From Acarospora socialis (lineage: Eukaryota > Ascomycota > Lecanoromycetes > Acarosporales > Acarosporaceae): a DNA stretch of 64,000 nucleotides. The position numbers and the translations under genes are program-made. The stretch covers positions 434,001 to 498,000 of the forward strand of contig JAMYGW020000010.1 in assembly GCA_025617375.2 (NCBI GenBank), given 5' to 3'. Below are positions 23,359 through 34,674 of the stretch, one piece after another; position 1 is the first letter of the stretch; every line of letters starts with the position of its first letter. The notes beneath the pieces were generated by a model. The model was not told the origin of the DNA, searched no databases, and saw only the letters and a list, made by a program, of their open reading frames with translations.

Positions 23359-24473
23359 ATCGCCTTTTCGTCATACTTGGAACGTGATGTCTTTGCTTCC
23401 TCATACGATGTGCACAGTGGTCGTGGGAAGGCAGTGGCTTGATCAATACAGCTACTCAAGTCGGACCAGCGCCGAGTGAGAGCCCCAGTTCTTTCACGAA
23501 ATAAGGAGGACGTACGGTTGACGGTCCACACACACTCGTTTTACGTTTATGAACCTTTGATTGGAATCAGAGACCGGAAACGGATTCTTTCACGGCGTTG
23601 CATGGGGATCGGATAGGCTGGATAGACGGGACTCAGCCCTTGCCTTAAGCTCTAGGTTTTTGAGCGTGTATCGTTAGAGATCCTACTGTGATGGCAGTAA
23701 CCTGTACGTAAAGACTAATAACATTCGGCAAATTGTTGTTGGCCGTGTAATGGTCAGGGTTGAGACGTTTCTTGCCACAGATCCTTCAGGTTGCGAGGCA
23801 AACACCCTATTATCCGCATGCCACTTCGTTTCCAGTCAGCAGACATGGCTTCGAGTACGTTATTGTGGGGTAAATGACTGAACTGAGAGGGGACGTGAGA
23901 AGCAAAGAGGTAGGTACTACCAAAGAGTCTGTCAGAGACTCCCATAGCACAGTAACATGTGTGTATATGTGTGTCTTCAAGATGAACCACTACTGTAACA
24001 CAAGATTTTTGACTGCTGTCTCCGCTCACAAACGAACGCACTGAGGGCGGAGCTGGCACAGGTATGTCTTGTAGCTAGAGATGGAAAAGAGGGCGAGAGC
24101 GAGGGTACTGAGATTCTTGTACTCTTACTTGGCTGATGAGACTGGGGGAAGGTCGAGGATGAGATGAGTGAAGGCTTGCAAGGTAGACGAGTGCCTAGAA
24201 GGATGGAGAGCGGGTGGAAGATCTATCGTATTCTAAATCATCTAGCCCGTCCAGCCTCCTATTCTGTCGGGGATATGTAACGATAAGATTCCCACTAAAT
24301 CATCATGACTTGTAACGAGAGATATGCAAAAGAGAGAAGATCGTAACCTTTCTTACCCCACGCTCTAAGAAACCCAAGCCCTTTTCTTCCATTGTATTGT
24401 CTAGAATCACTCGTCACAACGGCCTTGCCGTTGTCGTAAAGGAAAGGAAATTAAAACAAACGGAGAACTGTAA
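23359..24473. other. Convergent intergenic region, 1.1 kb
   Basis: Between the 3' ends of KEI1 and the HAD gene. Scattered short open frames on both strands have no recognisable family. Nothing was found. Confidence 0.5.
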
Positions 24474-25268
24474 TCATGACTTTTCAATAGTAGCCAGACA
24501 ATCCTCGAACTGCGACCAATGCGTCATGACGACATTCGCCCCGTTATCTTTCAGGAGCTTGCCCATCTCCGCCTGCTTGTCGTGCCCGTCGTAACTGCCC
24601 ACGTACGCCACGACCGGGATGCCCGCACGCACCGCGCTCAGCGTCCCGCTCTTGCTGTCCTCGATGGCGACGCATTCCTCCGGCTTCTTGCCGACCACCT
24701 TACACGCATGCAAATAGATGGCCGGATTCGGCTTCGACGTCGGAACGGGCAGCGACGTCGCGGCGCTGAAGATATGGTCGGGCGGGAAATACTTGTCCTG
24801 ACCGACTTTCTTGAGGGAGGCCTGCACTCTCCGCAGCGCCGACGACGACACGACGGCCATGCCGTATTTCTTCGATGCGGCCAGCTTGTCGAGCTCGGCG
24901 TTGACGCCGACGCACGGCTGCGCTTTGCGTTCGAGCGTCGCGATCACCCGGTCTTCTTCCTGTTTGACATAACTCTCGAGCTCCTCGGGTTTCATGGTGA
25001 AGCCGTATTTCTCTTGCAGGCCGCCCATCATGCCGCGGAAGTTTTGGCCGACGAAGTCCGAGAGCAGCTGCGGGCCGGTGTAGCGGTCATCGATGTGATG
25101 GCTTTCGAGAATTTCGTTGGCGAGCTCGGCGCAGGCTTCAAACGCCAATTCTTCGGAGAGGACGAGCGTGTTGTCGCAGTCGAAGAGGAGCTCTGTGATC
25201 TGGAATATACGATGTCAGTCCAGTCAGGCTGGGAGTTTGTCAAAGATGGTGGGGTATACCTTCGGCAT
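24474..25268 (-). CDS. HAD-superfamily hydrolase (phosphatase-like)
   Basis: A 9-nt first exon (25260-25268, encoding MPK) joins 24474-25199 over a 60-nt intron, giving 244 residues. HAD motifs are complete: I 'LLFDCDNTLV' (nucleophile and acid Asp), II 'VVSSSALRR' (Ser), III the Lys in 'TSKPNPAIY', IV 'CVAIEDSKSG'. The helical cap between motifs I and II places it in the subfamily I phosphatase / beta-phosphoglucomutase-like group. The natural substrate is not predictable. Base composition is strongly GC at third positions, unlike its flanks, which creates long antisense frames. Confidence 0.9.
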
Positions 25269-25674
25269 GACGAACCGTTTCTGCCTGTCTGAATAATTCA
25301 GGGAGAACCAAGGAACAATGAAGGCAGAGCAATATCCAATGCAAAGCAGGAAAGGCAATAATAATGTCGAAGCTCACAATGAAGGACAGAGCGGAAGACA
25401 ACTTAACAATAAAACTCAAACGTATGAAGGTGGGGGTTGGGTGGGTACGGAGTATGGATGAAAGGGGTCCACTCCAAGTAGCGGTGGGGTGTTGGCAAGC
25501 GATGTCGCCCAAATGGAAATAGTTAGTCCGGCCCGAAAGTTACCAGTGACCGGAGATCTAACTAAACATTGAACAACGAACGTTGATTGTTACTCTCAAG
25601 GACGTATCCATAGGTACACGTGTAGGCTGAAATTACACAGCTACAAATCTAGACTCCAACCTTCAACGCGTGAT
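25269..25674. promoter_or_regulatory. Divergent HAD/RNH203 promoter region
   Basis: A 406-bp gap between divergent starts; no distinct element was recognised. Confidence 0.35.
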
Positions 25675-26331
25675 ATGTTTTCAATCGAATCAAAGACAGA
25701 CCGAAGTCGGACGTGCACGCCAAACGTGCTTCCCTGCCGAGTCCATCACAACGGTCCAGTCAACGCGACGGAGAGGTACTGGTCGCCAAGAACAGATGGT
25801 GGTAGTGTAGTCCAGGTGATCAGGTAGCCGCTTTGTTGCTCATAGATCGCCTCACAGATGGGAAGAAGGTCGCGTATTTTCGCGGTCGGAAGTTACACGG
25901 CAGACACGTCAAGATACCGGATGGCTACCGAGGTCAGTCAAGCAACGTAGATGTATGTTTTTCTTCTGCTGATTCACGTCGGTAGGCGTCGTCTTGAAGT
26001 CAACCGACCGCTCAGTCCCTCAGGCTAGCAACAAAACTGGCGTACCGCAGCTAGAGTATGACGCTCTTGCGGAACAGGATGAGGGGGCTGAAGATGAGCC
26101 CGTCAAGATCCTAGAAGAACAGGCCTCATTTGACGCGGTGGTATTATGGGGCCATGAGAATACACCGGATGAGAACGACCCCTACGTGAAGGGAATCGAA
26201 GAATGGATAGCTTTCGCCGAGACGGTATGCTGCATTATCCTTTGAAGTTAGGCGTGGCATGCTGACGGTCGTAGATGCATTCGACGGGTCCATCAACGGT
26301 TGCGACTGTGCATGATAAGAGGAATCCCTAA
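25675..26331 (+). CDS. RNH203: Ribonuclease H2 subunit C (Rnh203-like)
   Basis: A non-catalytic subunit of the RNase H2 trimer, which removes ribonucleotides from DNA. Four short exons (25675-25801, 25858-25932, 25986-26224, 26275-26331) join in phase to 165 residues. Family signatures appear only after splicing: 'NVLPCRVHHNGPV', 'VAYFRGRKLHGRHVKIPDGY' followed by 'RGVVL', and 'VVLWGHENTPDENDPYVKGI' leading into 'EEWIAFAETMHS'. The FRGR.L.G...P.GY block is diagnostic of RNASEH2C/Rnh203. The gene is convergent with the DUF4385 gene, 104 bp apart. Confidence 0.88.
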
Positions 26332-26435
26332 CATTCAACAGTTCGGGAGCCGTCAAGAGCTCTATGGCGCGCGTCTGTTGCTTCCGCTGGGGAGTGTGCT
26401 TCGAGGCACACAACTTCCGATGAGAGACCGCACCC

Positions 26436-26969
26436 TCATCCATTCTGATCGTCCTTGCCACTATCCGTTGCGCGATGCTCAACCTTGACCTCTCGGCCCA
26501 CTTTATTCAATGCCCTCTGCTCCTTGTCCCATAGCTTTTGCTCTCTCAGAAACTCTTCCTTCTTCTCCAGATACCCTTCATGAGCCCTACACCTCTCCCA
26601 AACCTGCCTAAACACGAGGCTCGCCTCCCCTTTCTCCTTCATATCCTTATGACCCTTACTCTTCTCAAGCTCCTTTCCCGACACCTTATCGTACTTCCTC
26701 CCTCCTTTGTGATTCGCGTACCTCTTAGCCCTCGTCATGCCCATCTGAATGAACTTCCGTGCCATATCCATGCCCACGAAGTCATTCTGAGATTCGTAGA
26801 GTAGGAATTGACTCCAGAGATCCTCAGATGATCGCCTGGCAATTGGTAGGGTGCGAAAACGCCATAGCGGGAGGAGAGCGGATTTGTAGGGTTCGAATGT
26901 AAGGACGCCTTGCTCTCCCCGTCCGATGCGGTAGCTCATTCGCAAGGACTTGTTCGTAGCTGCGGACAT
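26436..26969 (-). CDS. DUF4385-family protein
   Basis: A single exon of 177 residues beginning at the ATG at 26969. It has 'YRIGRGEQGVLTFEPYKSAL', 'LPLWRFRTLPIARRSSEDL', 'DFVGMDMARKFIQMGMTRAK' and 'RYANHKGGRKYD', the conserved core of DUF4385, found in fungi and some bacteria. The C-terminal third is a charged Lys/Glu-rich helix. The function is unknown to me; the lack of introns and the bacterial spread of the family would fit an old transfer, which is inference. Confidence 0.85.
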   Translation of the reverse strand: MSAATNKSLRMSYRIGRGEQGVLTFEPYKSALLPLWRFRTLPIARRSSEDLWSQFLLYESQNDFVGMDMARKFIQMGMTRAKRYANHKGGRKYDKVSGKELEKSKGHKDMKEKGEASLVFRQVWERCRAHEGYLEKKEEFLREQKLWDKEQRALNKVGREVKVEHRATDSGKDDQNG

Positions 26970-27302
26970 GGTAGGGACAGCGCTTCGATTTGATTACTAG
27001 ACACAGTTGTAAATTGGTAACCCATCATACTGGAACACACTATAACTCCAAGCTGGCTGTGGAATTGATTTATGATGGGAGCGAGAAGTTCGAAGCTACG
27101 TGGTAGTTCTTCGCACGGGTTGGGCGTGAACACTGCCGATGTCATGATTCAGCGAAGGCAATGAGACAACCGTCGGTCGCAAAAAGACGACAAAGGTTAC
27201 CAACAAGACGACGCCGCGTCAATAGAATCCCAAAACCTTTCACTTAACGACTTAAACTGTCACATCCACTGAACATCCACTTTATCCACTCTACATACAA
27301 AC
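26970..27302. promoter_or_regulatory. Divergent DUF4385/ESA1 promoter region
   Basis: A 333-bp gap between divergent starts; no specific element was recognised. Confidence 0.35.
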
Positions 27303-29394
27303 ATGGCGCCCAGAGATCCATCGCATGAGCCAACTGGAACCCCCGATCCGATAGAGAAAGGGTTTGCGACCTTCGCAACGCTGAGGTATGATTGCGGATC
27401 GCTAGATACAACTTATTGCGAACGGGAAATTTCACAGAGATGCTAACTATGCCATAGAATCGGTGTGAAGGCGTTTGTCGAAAAGGTAAGTCTTGAGGAT
27501 TGAGCTTTTGCGACCGTTTCGCTTGTGCTTTCTCAAGTAGCAGCGTAACGGGGAGTTTTGATATGTAGAATGAGAGCGATTTTGTACTGCTTTACTTATA
27601 CTTTCGATGTTCTTTGCCCTGTTTGAATATTGTGCTTTATGTTGAAATCCTTTCCCTTCGAATGATAGGAATGTGTTGTGGATTCTCCATCTAGATCTTG
27701 GAACATATCTCTGGTGTCTACTGTTAGGAATCTGATACGATTCCTAATGTTCAGGATGGCGAGCAAAGAAAAGCCGAGATTTTGTCTATGCAGCAGCGGA
27801 AAGGGCAGCCATACTTCTAGTAAGTGAAAAGCTATCTCATACCTCCCTATCTTAAGCCTGCTGACCGTAACTACAGCGTCCACTACGAAGAATTCAACAA
27901 GCGTCTAGATGGTTAGGATATTAAAGACCCCTCCTCGAATACAGAACACTCACATCTAGCAGAATGGATTCCATCTACCCGTATCGACCTAGGCCGGGAA
28001 GTCGAATGGCCAGCCCCTGAGAAGCCCGAGAAGAAGAAGTCCGGGCCCCCTCCCTCCAAAGCCCCACTTCCCAAAGCAGGTCAGAAACGCCCTCGTCCGG
28101 GGACGACCACATCTCGCGATGTGTCCGCGACGCCCGAACTCGGAGCTTCAACGAACGCCCAAGGCAAAGCAACCACACGACCCTCCAAAGCCGGCGGCAA
28201 AGAGAACCGGAGCAAAGATGACGAAAGCGGCGATGTCGCCGTCGTGCACACCGAAGTCCTTGAAGGCACCCCCAAGCCCGAAGACGAAGAGATGGACCTT
28301 GTCGACGTCCAAGATGCCGCCGCCGCCGCCAAGGCCTCCGCCCCCAACGATGCCCCCTACTCGCGCGAGGAAGAGATCGAGAAACTCCGCACCGGCGGCA
28401 GCATGACGCAAAACCAAACGGAGATCAGCCGGGTGCGGAACCTGAGTCGAGTGCAGATGGGCCAGCACGAGATGGAACCCTGGTACTTCAGCCCGTACCC
28501 GGTCGAATACACGGAAGAAGAGATGGTATACATCTGCGAGTTCTGCCTATCATATTTCGGGCAGCGGCGCCCATTTGAGCGACACCGCGCCAAATGCACG
28601 CTGCTGCACCCGCCCGGCAACGAGATCTACCGCGACGACTACGTCAGCTTCTTCGAGATCGACGGCCGCCGGCAGCGCACCTGGTGCCGCAACCTGTGCC
28701 TCCTGTCGAAGCTCTTCCTCGACCACAAGACCCTCTACTACGACGTCGACCCCTTCCTCTTCTACTGCATGACCACCCGCGACCAGCACGGCTGCCACCT
28801 CGTCGGCTACTTCTCCAAGGAGAAGGAGTCCGCCGAGGGCTACAACGTCGCGTGCATCCTGACCCTGCCGCAGTACCAGCGCAAGGGGTTCGGGAAGCTG
28901 CTCATCGCTTTCAGCTACGAGCTCTCGAAGCGCGAAGGGAAGCTGGGCAGCCCGGAGAAACCGCTCAGCGACCTCGGCCTGCTGGGCTATCGGGCGTACT
29001 GGCAGGAGACGATCGTCGACATCCTGACGGACGGGCGGGCCGAAGTCAATGTCGAGGAGCTGGGCGCGCTGTCGGCCATGACGACGAATGATGTCCTGCA
29101 CACGTTGCAGAATCTCAACATGTTGAGATACTCCGTAAGTTACCTGTTCTTTACAGTCGCCTCCCTCATGATGGGTAGTTGCTGCCCTTGAGGCAAAATG
29201 ATTGGCAGGCACGACGATACTGACGATCTAGATAGAAGGGCCAACACGTCATCATCTTAACCAACGCCATCATCGAGCAGAAGGAGAAGCAGAGGGAGAA
29301 GGAGAAGGTCAAGGGGAAGCGCCGGATCGATCCGGAGAGGCTGCAGTGGAAGCCGCCTGTCTTTAGCGCGTCTTCCAGGACTTGGAATTGGTGA
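27303..29394 (+). CDS. ESA1: MYST histone acetyltransferase Esa1 (NuA4)
   Basis: The catalytic subunit of NuA4, acetylating histones H4 and H2A. Six exons (27303-27385, 27458-27485, 27755-27819, 27877-27911, 27963-29134, 29236-29394) give 513 residues. Domains are an N-terminal chromo-barrel (about 20-85, with '[20 protein letters not shown]' and '[15 protein letters not shown]'), an acidic Pro/Ala-rich linker, the C2HC finger '[21 protein letters not shown]' (split as CEFC...HRAKC), catalytic Cys in '[20 protein letters not shown]' with the acetyl-CoA motif, and the general base Glu in '[13 protein letters not shown]'. Intron 2 is 269 nt, longest in this gene. Codon use in exon 5 is extremely GC-biased. 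Confidence 0.96.
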
Positions 29395-29978
29395 TTCTTA
29401 CTTTCATCTCGTACGGCATGTCGTCAAAGGAGGGGTTTTATGGGTACTTAGCGTGGCGTTGGTGGAGCTTTTCCTTGAGCCGTTACTGGGGAAATAGGTC
29501 ATGCCCATTGTGTCATATTCTAGACGTCCTGAACGGAGGCATGCGTGTCGACGTAGGTTCATGATTATGATCACAATGCAGGAGGCTACATTCGTATTAT
29601 AATAATTTGTATTCAAAGCTACGGCTGTATTCAAAGCTATTCGTTGAAGCTAACGTCTAGACCCAAGTGGCTACAACACCCGTGATAGCAACGAGCTCCA
29701 TCGACTGCTTACCACCGTCAAAGGGTGCCCGAGAGAGGAACGAGTGCAATAGGCGACATCTTATCGCTAAGAGACTGTATGGTAATAGAGGATGTAGGAT
29801 GATGCAGACAGCTTCAAGGCATACGCCAAGTACCATGGGCACTGAGGAAAAAGAAATGGAAACGCGCCAGCCAACCGGTCAGCACATCCAAAAACCACGC
29901 CGCCGAATAGCCATTGCCGGATCTATTCTGCAAGGAGCGGACATAGTCAACAATCCGAGTGATCGCCGAGACGAATCC
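29395..29978. other. Convergent intergenic region
   Basis: A 584-bp gap between the 3' ends of ESA1 and the disordered-protein gene. A/T-rich runs near 29580-29640 may be 3' end signals; no gene was seen. Confidence 0.5.
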
Positions 29979-32900
29979 TCACTGTACGACGCCAGATACC
30001 CGACGTGCCCAAGTCCCACCGTGGAAAGCCGGTCTCGTAGCATTCTTAGGAAGGCTCTGCGGCGGAGCCTGGACACCCTTAGTGTGGCCGGTACTGGTGG
30101 GGTTTTCTTTAGGCTTCACACCTTTCCGCCCTTTGAAGTTGGCCGGCGTCTTGCGTTCTGGCCGATACTCAGGAGCCGGCCAATATTTGGGGTGCGAGTC
30201 CCCCCAATCCATGAGCAGTGCCCTATTGAACATCGCACCTGGCAGCTTGACGTTGATGACAAAGGCTCTGGTCCTTAGATTTTCCTGGTCCCAGAGACTC
30301 CAAAACATCGGCTTGATGCTGTGGGACTCTGTTTCCTGAACTATCGGAGAATTAAACAGCTTTGAGTGCGGCTTAAGAGGCGAGGGTGGTGCTGCAGGTT
30401 GCCAGACTGCTGGAGGTGCCTGCCTGGGAAGCCTGACCGTCGGCAGAGAGCCGAACTCGCGCTCTTCGAAGAGAGCTTCCTCATCTTCCATTTTTGTGGA
30501 AGCGGTTATGCCGCCATCGAGAAGATTAGCCGTAGTTTCTCCGTCATGGCCTGGAGGCAGAGACACTGCCGCTGGGACTTGCGTGAATGCAACCTCAAGC
30601 GGAACCTTGGTCGCCGAATTGACGGCGAGGACGTGCTTCTTTTCGGGGGACGCTTTTCTCCCAAAGAGACCATTGAAACGGTCTTGCCAAGATGGCGTAT
30701 TTACCAAAGGTTGCGAAACCAAGCGAAGGGGCTGCGCGGGTGGTTGCATCACTGGTAGATCAGGCGGAGCGGTCGGTACCACCACAGGAGGCGGGAGCCT
30801 CACGGTAGGTTTGGGCTTCATGACTGGTAAGCTCACGGTAGGACGTGAAACGTTACCAGCATATGCCGGGTGGTCACCTGAGTCTGGGGGAGGCGGAGAC
30901 GCAGGACGAAAATTACCCGAAGTATAACAGGCAGATGGCTTGCCTGAGGTAGGAATTTCGTCCAGCATCTGCGGGAAAAACTTCGAACCCCGGCCAGTGA
31001 CTCCAGGGGCGCTCGAGAAAGCTGAGGTCGCCTTAGGCGCTACCATGACGTTGTCGAAATGGTTTGGCGCTGTTTGACGAGTCCCCTCTTGCTCAACATG
31101 TACTGGTTTGTAAGTATCCACATGCTGGCGGCTGCCAGTGTGTTCGTCCATAGTGTCTTGGCGATAATTATGTTCATTTATCGCAGGCGATGCCATTTGA
31201 GATTTGCTCGTTGTCTTAATCTCGATGAAGTTGTTCAGAGCAAGAGTGGGTCCAGGTTGAGAGTCCCCTTGCCCATCGCTGAAGCGTTGCTTGTTGGTGC
31301 CCACTTCCTTGGGATTATCCACATACTTCCGTTTGCCGGTACGTTCGTCAATGGTAATCTGCACGAAAGTCTCACTGAACGCGTGTTCCGATGCTTGCTT
31401 CACGCCTGTCCTGGCTTCCTCTGCCAAACGTGCTTCACGTGCCTTCCGAGCGCTGTCCCTTGCTTCTGCCTCTTCTCGAGCAGCCATGACGTGGAAATTA
31501 TTCCAGCCTGAAGTGACTCTAGCTTTGTTGACATCGTTGGGGACTGGGCGAGACTGAGTCTTTAGTGGCGCCGGTGGCGCGATAGGCTTTGGTAGTCGCA
31601 TCTCTTGACTAGGCTTCTCTTTGTGATCACGAACTTCACGAATTGTCTCATTCGCTTCTTGAGCAGGAGGTGGCACTGACTGGCTGTCTCTGAATGCACG
31701 CTCAGAAGTGGTACCATCATTGTGAGACGGGTGAACCGTTGATCGTACGGTGGGAGGGCTAATTGGCCCAGGGCGTGCGTGCGATACCCTGGGCTGATGA
31801 GTAACCTGCCTTTGAGGCAGCCTGGTCAGGTTATGATCGAAAGTGCCGTTCCCTAGAGCCTTGTCGCTACCAGGGGTACCCCAAAGGTTGCCGCCTCCAG
31901 CCGAGTGTGTGACCAAGCCGGCCTCTCCCCAGCTGGTGTAGGTATCTGAGCCCTGTGGTACGTTTTGCCATGGCTTCTCCTTCTGCTCTTCAAGTGGAGG
32001 TTGGTGATGCTTCTGATCGTTCTGCACTTTGAGTGGTGCTTGCTTTGTAGTGTCCTCGATCCCATTTCGAATCGGCAGAAGATTGTCGTTCTTGGCTTCC
32101 ACTTTTGCGTCACTTGACGACGATGGGGTTCGATCTGCAGGCAAAACCTCTCCCCAGGACTGGTTATTAACGGGTTCGATCACTGAAGGCAACCTCTTAA
32201 CTGTCTGAGGATGATGAACTTTCATCATCCCATATTGCTTAGGCTCACCCGAGAGCTCGGGTACAGGTGGCTTCGGAGGTGATTGCGCCGTAGCGAGAAT
32301 CCCGTTAACAGTCGGTCCGTCATCTAGGACAGCAGGCTTCGCTTTCGGCATCTCTTGTTTGGTCTCCAAGGTTTGTGACTGTGTAGACTGTGCCTTAGAT
32401 CCCCTTTCTTCCTCCAACGGCGGCAGTCCGAGTGCCTCCATTCTCGCGCGGATCCGCTCTTTCTTGTCGGCCTCTTCCTTGGCCTCTTGTTCCTGTCGAC
32501 GCTTGACAGCGAGCTCGCGTCTCTCCCGCATGAGCTTCTTTTGCATTACAATGGGATCTTGAACTTCAGATCCGGATGTCTGAACTGAAGCTTGTTCGCC
32601 AGGCGTTGATGCAACATTGCCTGACGTTGTTTCGGAACCCGAGAGCTGCCCTTTGAGTTGAGCATGGCTTACACTGGGTGAGTAACGTGGCTGCCAAGAT
32701 TGGCGTTGATTAGTCTCGACGGGCGAGAAGACGCGTCCATCATACTGCTTGTGGTTTTCATCGGGTACAGACGTAGTATTTTTACGAGGTGGTGCAACTT
32801 GATCGGAGAGTAAGCTCGGCTGAGAGCCTCGCCTTGGTTGGAGGCTTTCGCTTGATGCCGCTGGCCTTTCGAGACCTTTACCGGATGACATGCGGCCGCC

Positions 32901-34674
32901 ACTCCCACCACTGACGTTGGAGGAAGTACGCCTTCGATTCCATGAACCCGCATCTTGACTCGTAGTTGAGCGGTTAGTCTGGAATGCGGCGGACGGCTCC
33001 GCCGGCCCTTGGTGGTCCGATTGCAGCGGTCTTTGCAATAGTGATGGTGCGCGGAAGGTTGGCTCAGCACGAATAGACCCGCGACGCGCATTGTTTACAG
33101 GCTCATATCGTCCCGATTGGGAGTTGAACAGTTCGCGCGTGTTGCCCGCGTGTTGATCGCGCCAAGAGCGGTTGAAGTCATCAGCGGCGATTTCCTTCGT
33201 TGGGGACGGAGGAGGTGGCATCGCCTCAAATCCGTGAGGATCTTTTTGGCCAAATCGCGTCGGTTGCTGTTGAGCTAAATTGATTGGAACTGGTGAGACT
33301 TTCTCGACTGGTGGGAGAGGTGCCCATGGAGATTTGACGGGGGCAGCGACTGCAGGTTTGGCAACTAGAGTCGGTTTTTCGGACTGCCCTTTCAAAATAA
33401 GACCTCCGACTTTGGGAGGTACCGTTGTAGTTGACCCGACTTTCAAAACAGTGGCATTCGGTCCCACGGAGCTTGGTGTCTTGGTAGTAGGCACGCTTGG
33501 CTTAATAGCTTCGGCTTTGCTCTCTTTTGCGGCCGAGACCACTGGGGCAGCAGCGGTTTCCATGGGTGCAATGGTTATCTTGGTCCCATCGTTCCACTCA
33601 ATCGTGTCCGGGGCCCAGTCGTCCTCTTCGTCGTCGATGTCCGCCCATTTACCCTGCTTGCCCTCTCCGTCTGCTTGAAGTCTCGTGGCCAGGTGAATAC
33701 CATACTCTTGCTTCAGTTCCTCATCGGTGAACTGTTTTGGAGGCGCGGGTGGCACCGCTGCTCTACGTCAGTAAACCGAATCCGGATTATTATTGTGCTT
33801 GGAGGGAAGACTCACGGCGGTTACGATTCCACACTTGATTCGGGTCCGGCCCACTGCCGCGCCCCAACTTGTTGGTGGAATTCGTTGCCTTTGGCATCGC
33901 GTCTCGCAGTCCGCTACCTGACTTGGCTACCAATCGAGGACGTGGTGCGGGCTGATCCTTGGTGGCAGTCATGAGAGCTGGTGTTGACATAGGAAGATCA
34001 GTCTCGCGTAGTTTCGTTGCGTTATGTATTTACTTTACCTTTGTCGCTACTTCCCTTAGAGGCAGGCGCAGACCCAGCGGTGGCTTTTGCAAGAAAGCTC
34101 TTCGTCACCGAAACTGCCTTGAACGAGAGAGGCTTTTTCACTGAATTTGATCGGCCGTGATATTTGCCCTCCTTAAGCGCTTTTTCTGAAAACTCTGTGG
34201 TATCTGCTCTGCTGGTATCTGTATCCGAGCCTCCGCTGACCTCGGCAGATGTCTGCAAGACGGGGGGATCATCAATCACTACATGGCCCTCACCTTCCCT
34301 AACCGTATCTGAAGTGTGCTCTCTATTGTCAGCGTCAGTCTCGCCTACTGGATTCATGGGATTCTCGTTGGACTATGTTACCATTAGCAGGAATAGACTG
34401 TCCGGGCTCGATTCACACTTACGTTTCCGATTTCAGGCGCGACATCTCCGGATCCGGTGCCATCTCGTCGCGGATCTACATCGGCTACATCGACGTCTCT
34501 GTATCTGTCGGGTTCGCTCGAGGAAGTTTCGTGTGTGTTGGCCAGAGCTGTCGTTCTCTCCAAGTCGCCAACGGCGTTTGAATCGTTTGGTTTGAGCGCA
34601 GAAACGTCGGAGGGCGAAGGGTCGCCGACCGACTGTGCTTGATTTACCACATCGTGGGTACTCTGCTCTGCCAT
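29979..34674 (-). CDS. Large, mostly disordered protein of unknown function
   Basis: Four exons (34423-34674, 34039-34372, 33816-33977, 29979-33757) join in phase to 1508 residues. The chain is rich in Ser, Pro, Gln and Lys. Recognisable islands are 'RLVAKSGSGLRDAMPKATN' near residue 210, 'FTDEELKQEYGIHLATRL' followed by the acidic 'WADIDDEEDDWAPDTIEWND' near 260-300, a basic coiled coil 'LMRERRELAVKRRQEQEAKE' near 650-700, and a Trp/Pro-rich C-terminal block with 'KPMFWSLWDQENLRTRAFVI' and 'DWGDSHPKYWPAPEYRP'. I believe the acidic island recurs in fungal proteins but cannot name the family. There are no membrane segments. The last splice acceptor is a GAG/CAG pair, so one residue is uncertain. 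Confidence 0.8.

Noticed and set aside
24519-25292. 257-codon plus-strand frame over the HAD gene
   Set aside because: Antisense to a HAD hydrolase with all four motifs intact; explained by GC3 bias.
28550-29212. Long frames on both strands within ESA1 exon 5
   Set aside because: They result from the extreme GC bias of ESA1 codons; zinc finger, catalytic Cys and acetyl-CoA motif all lie in the ESA1 frame.
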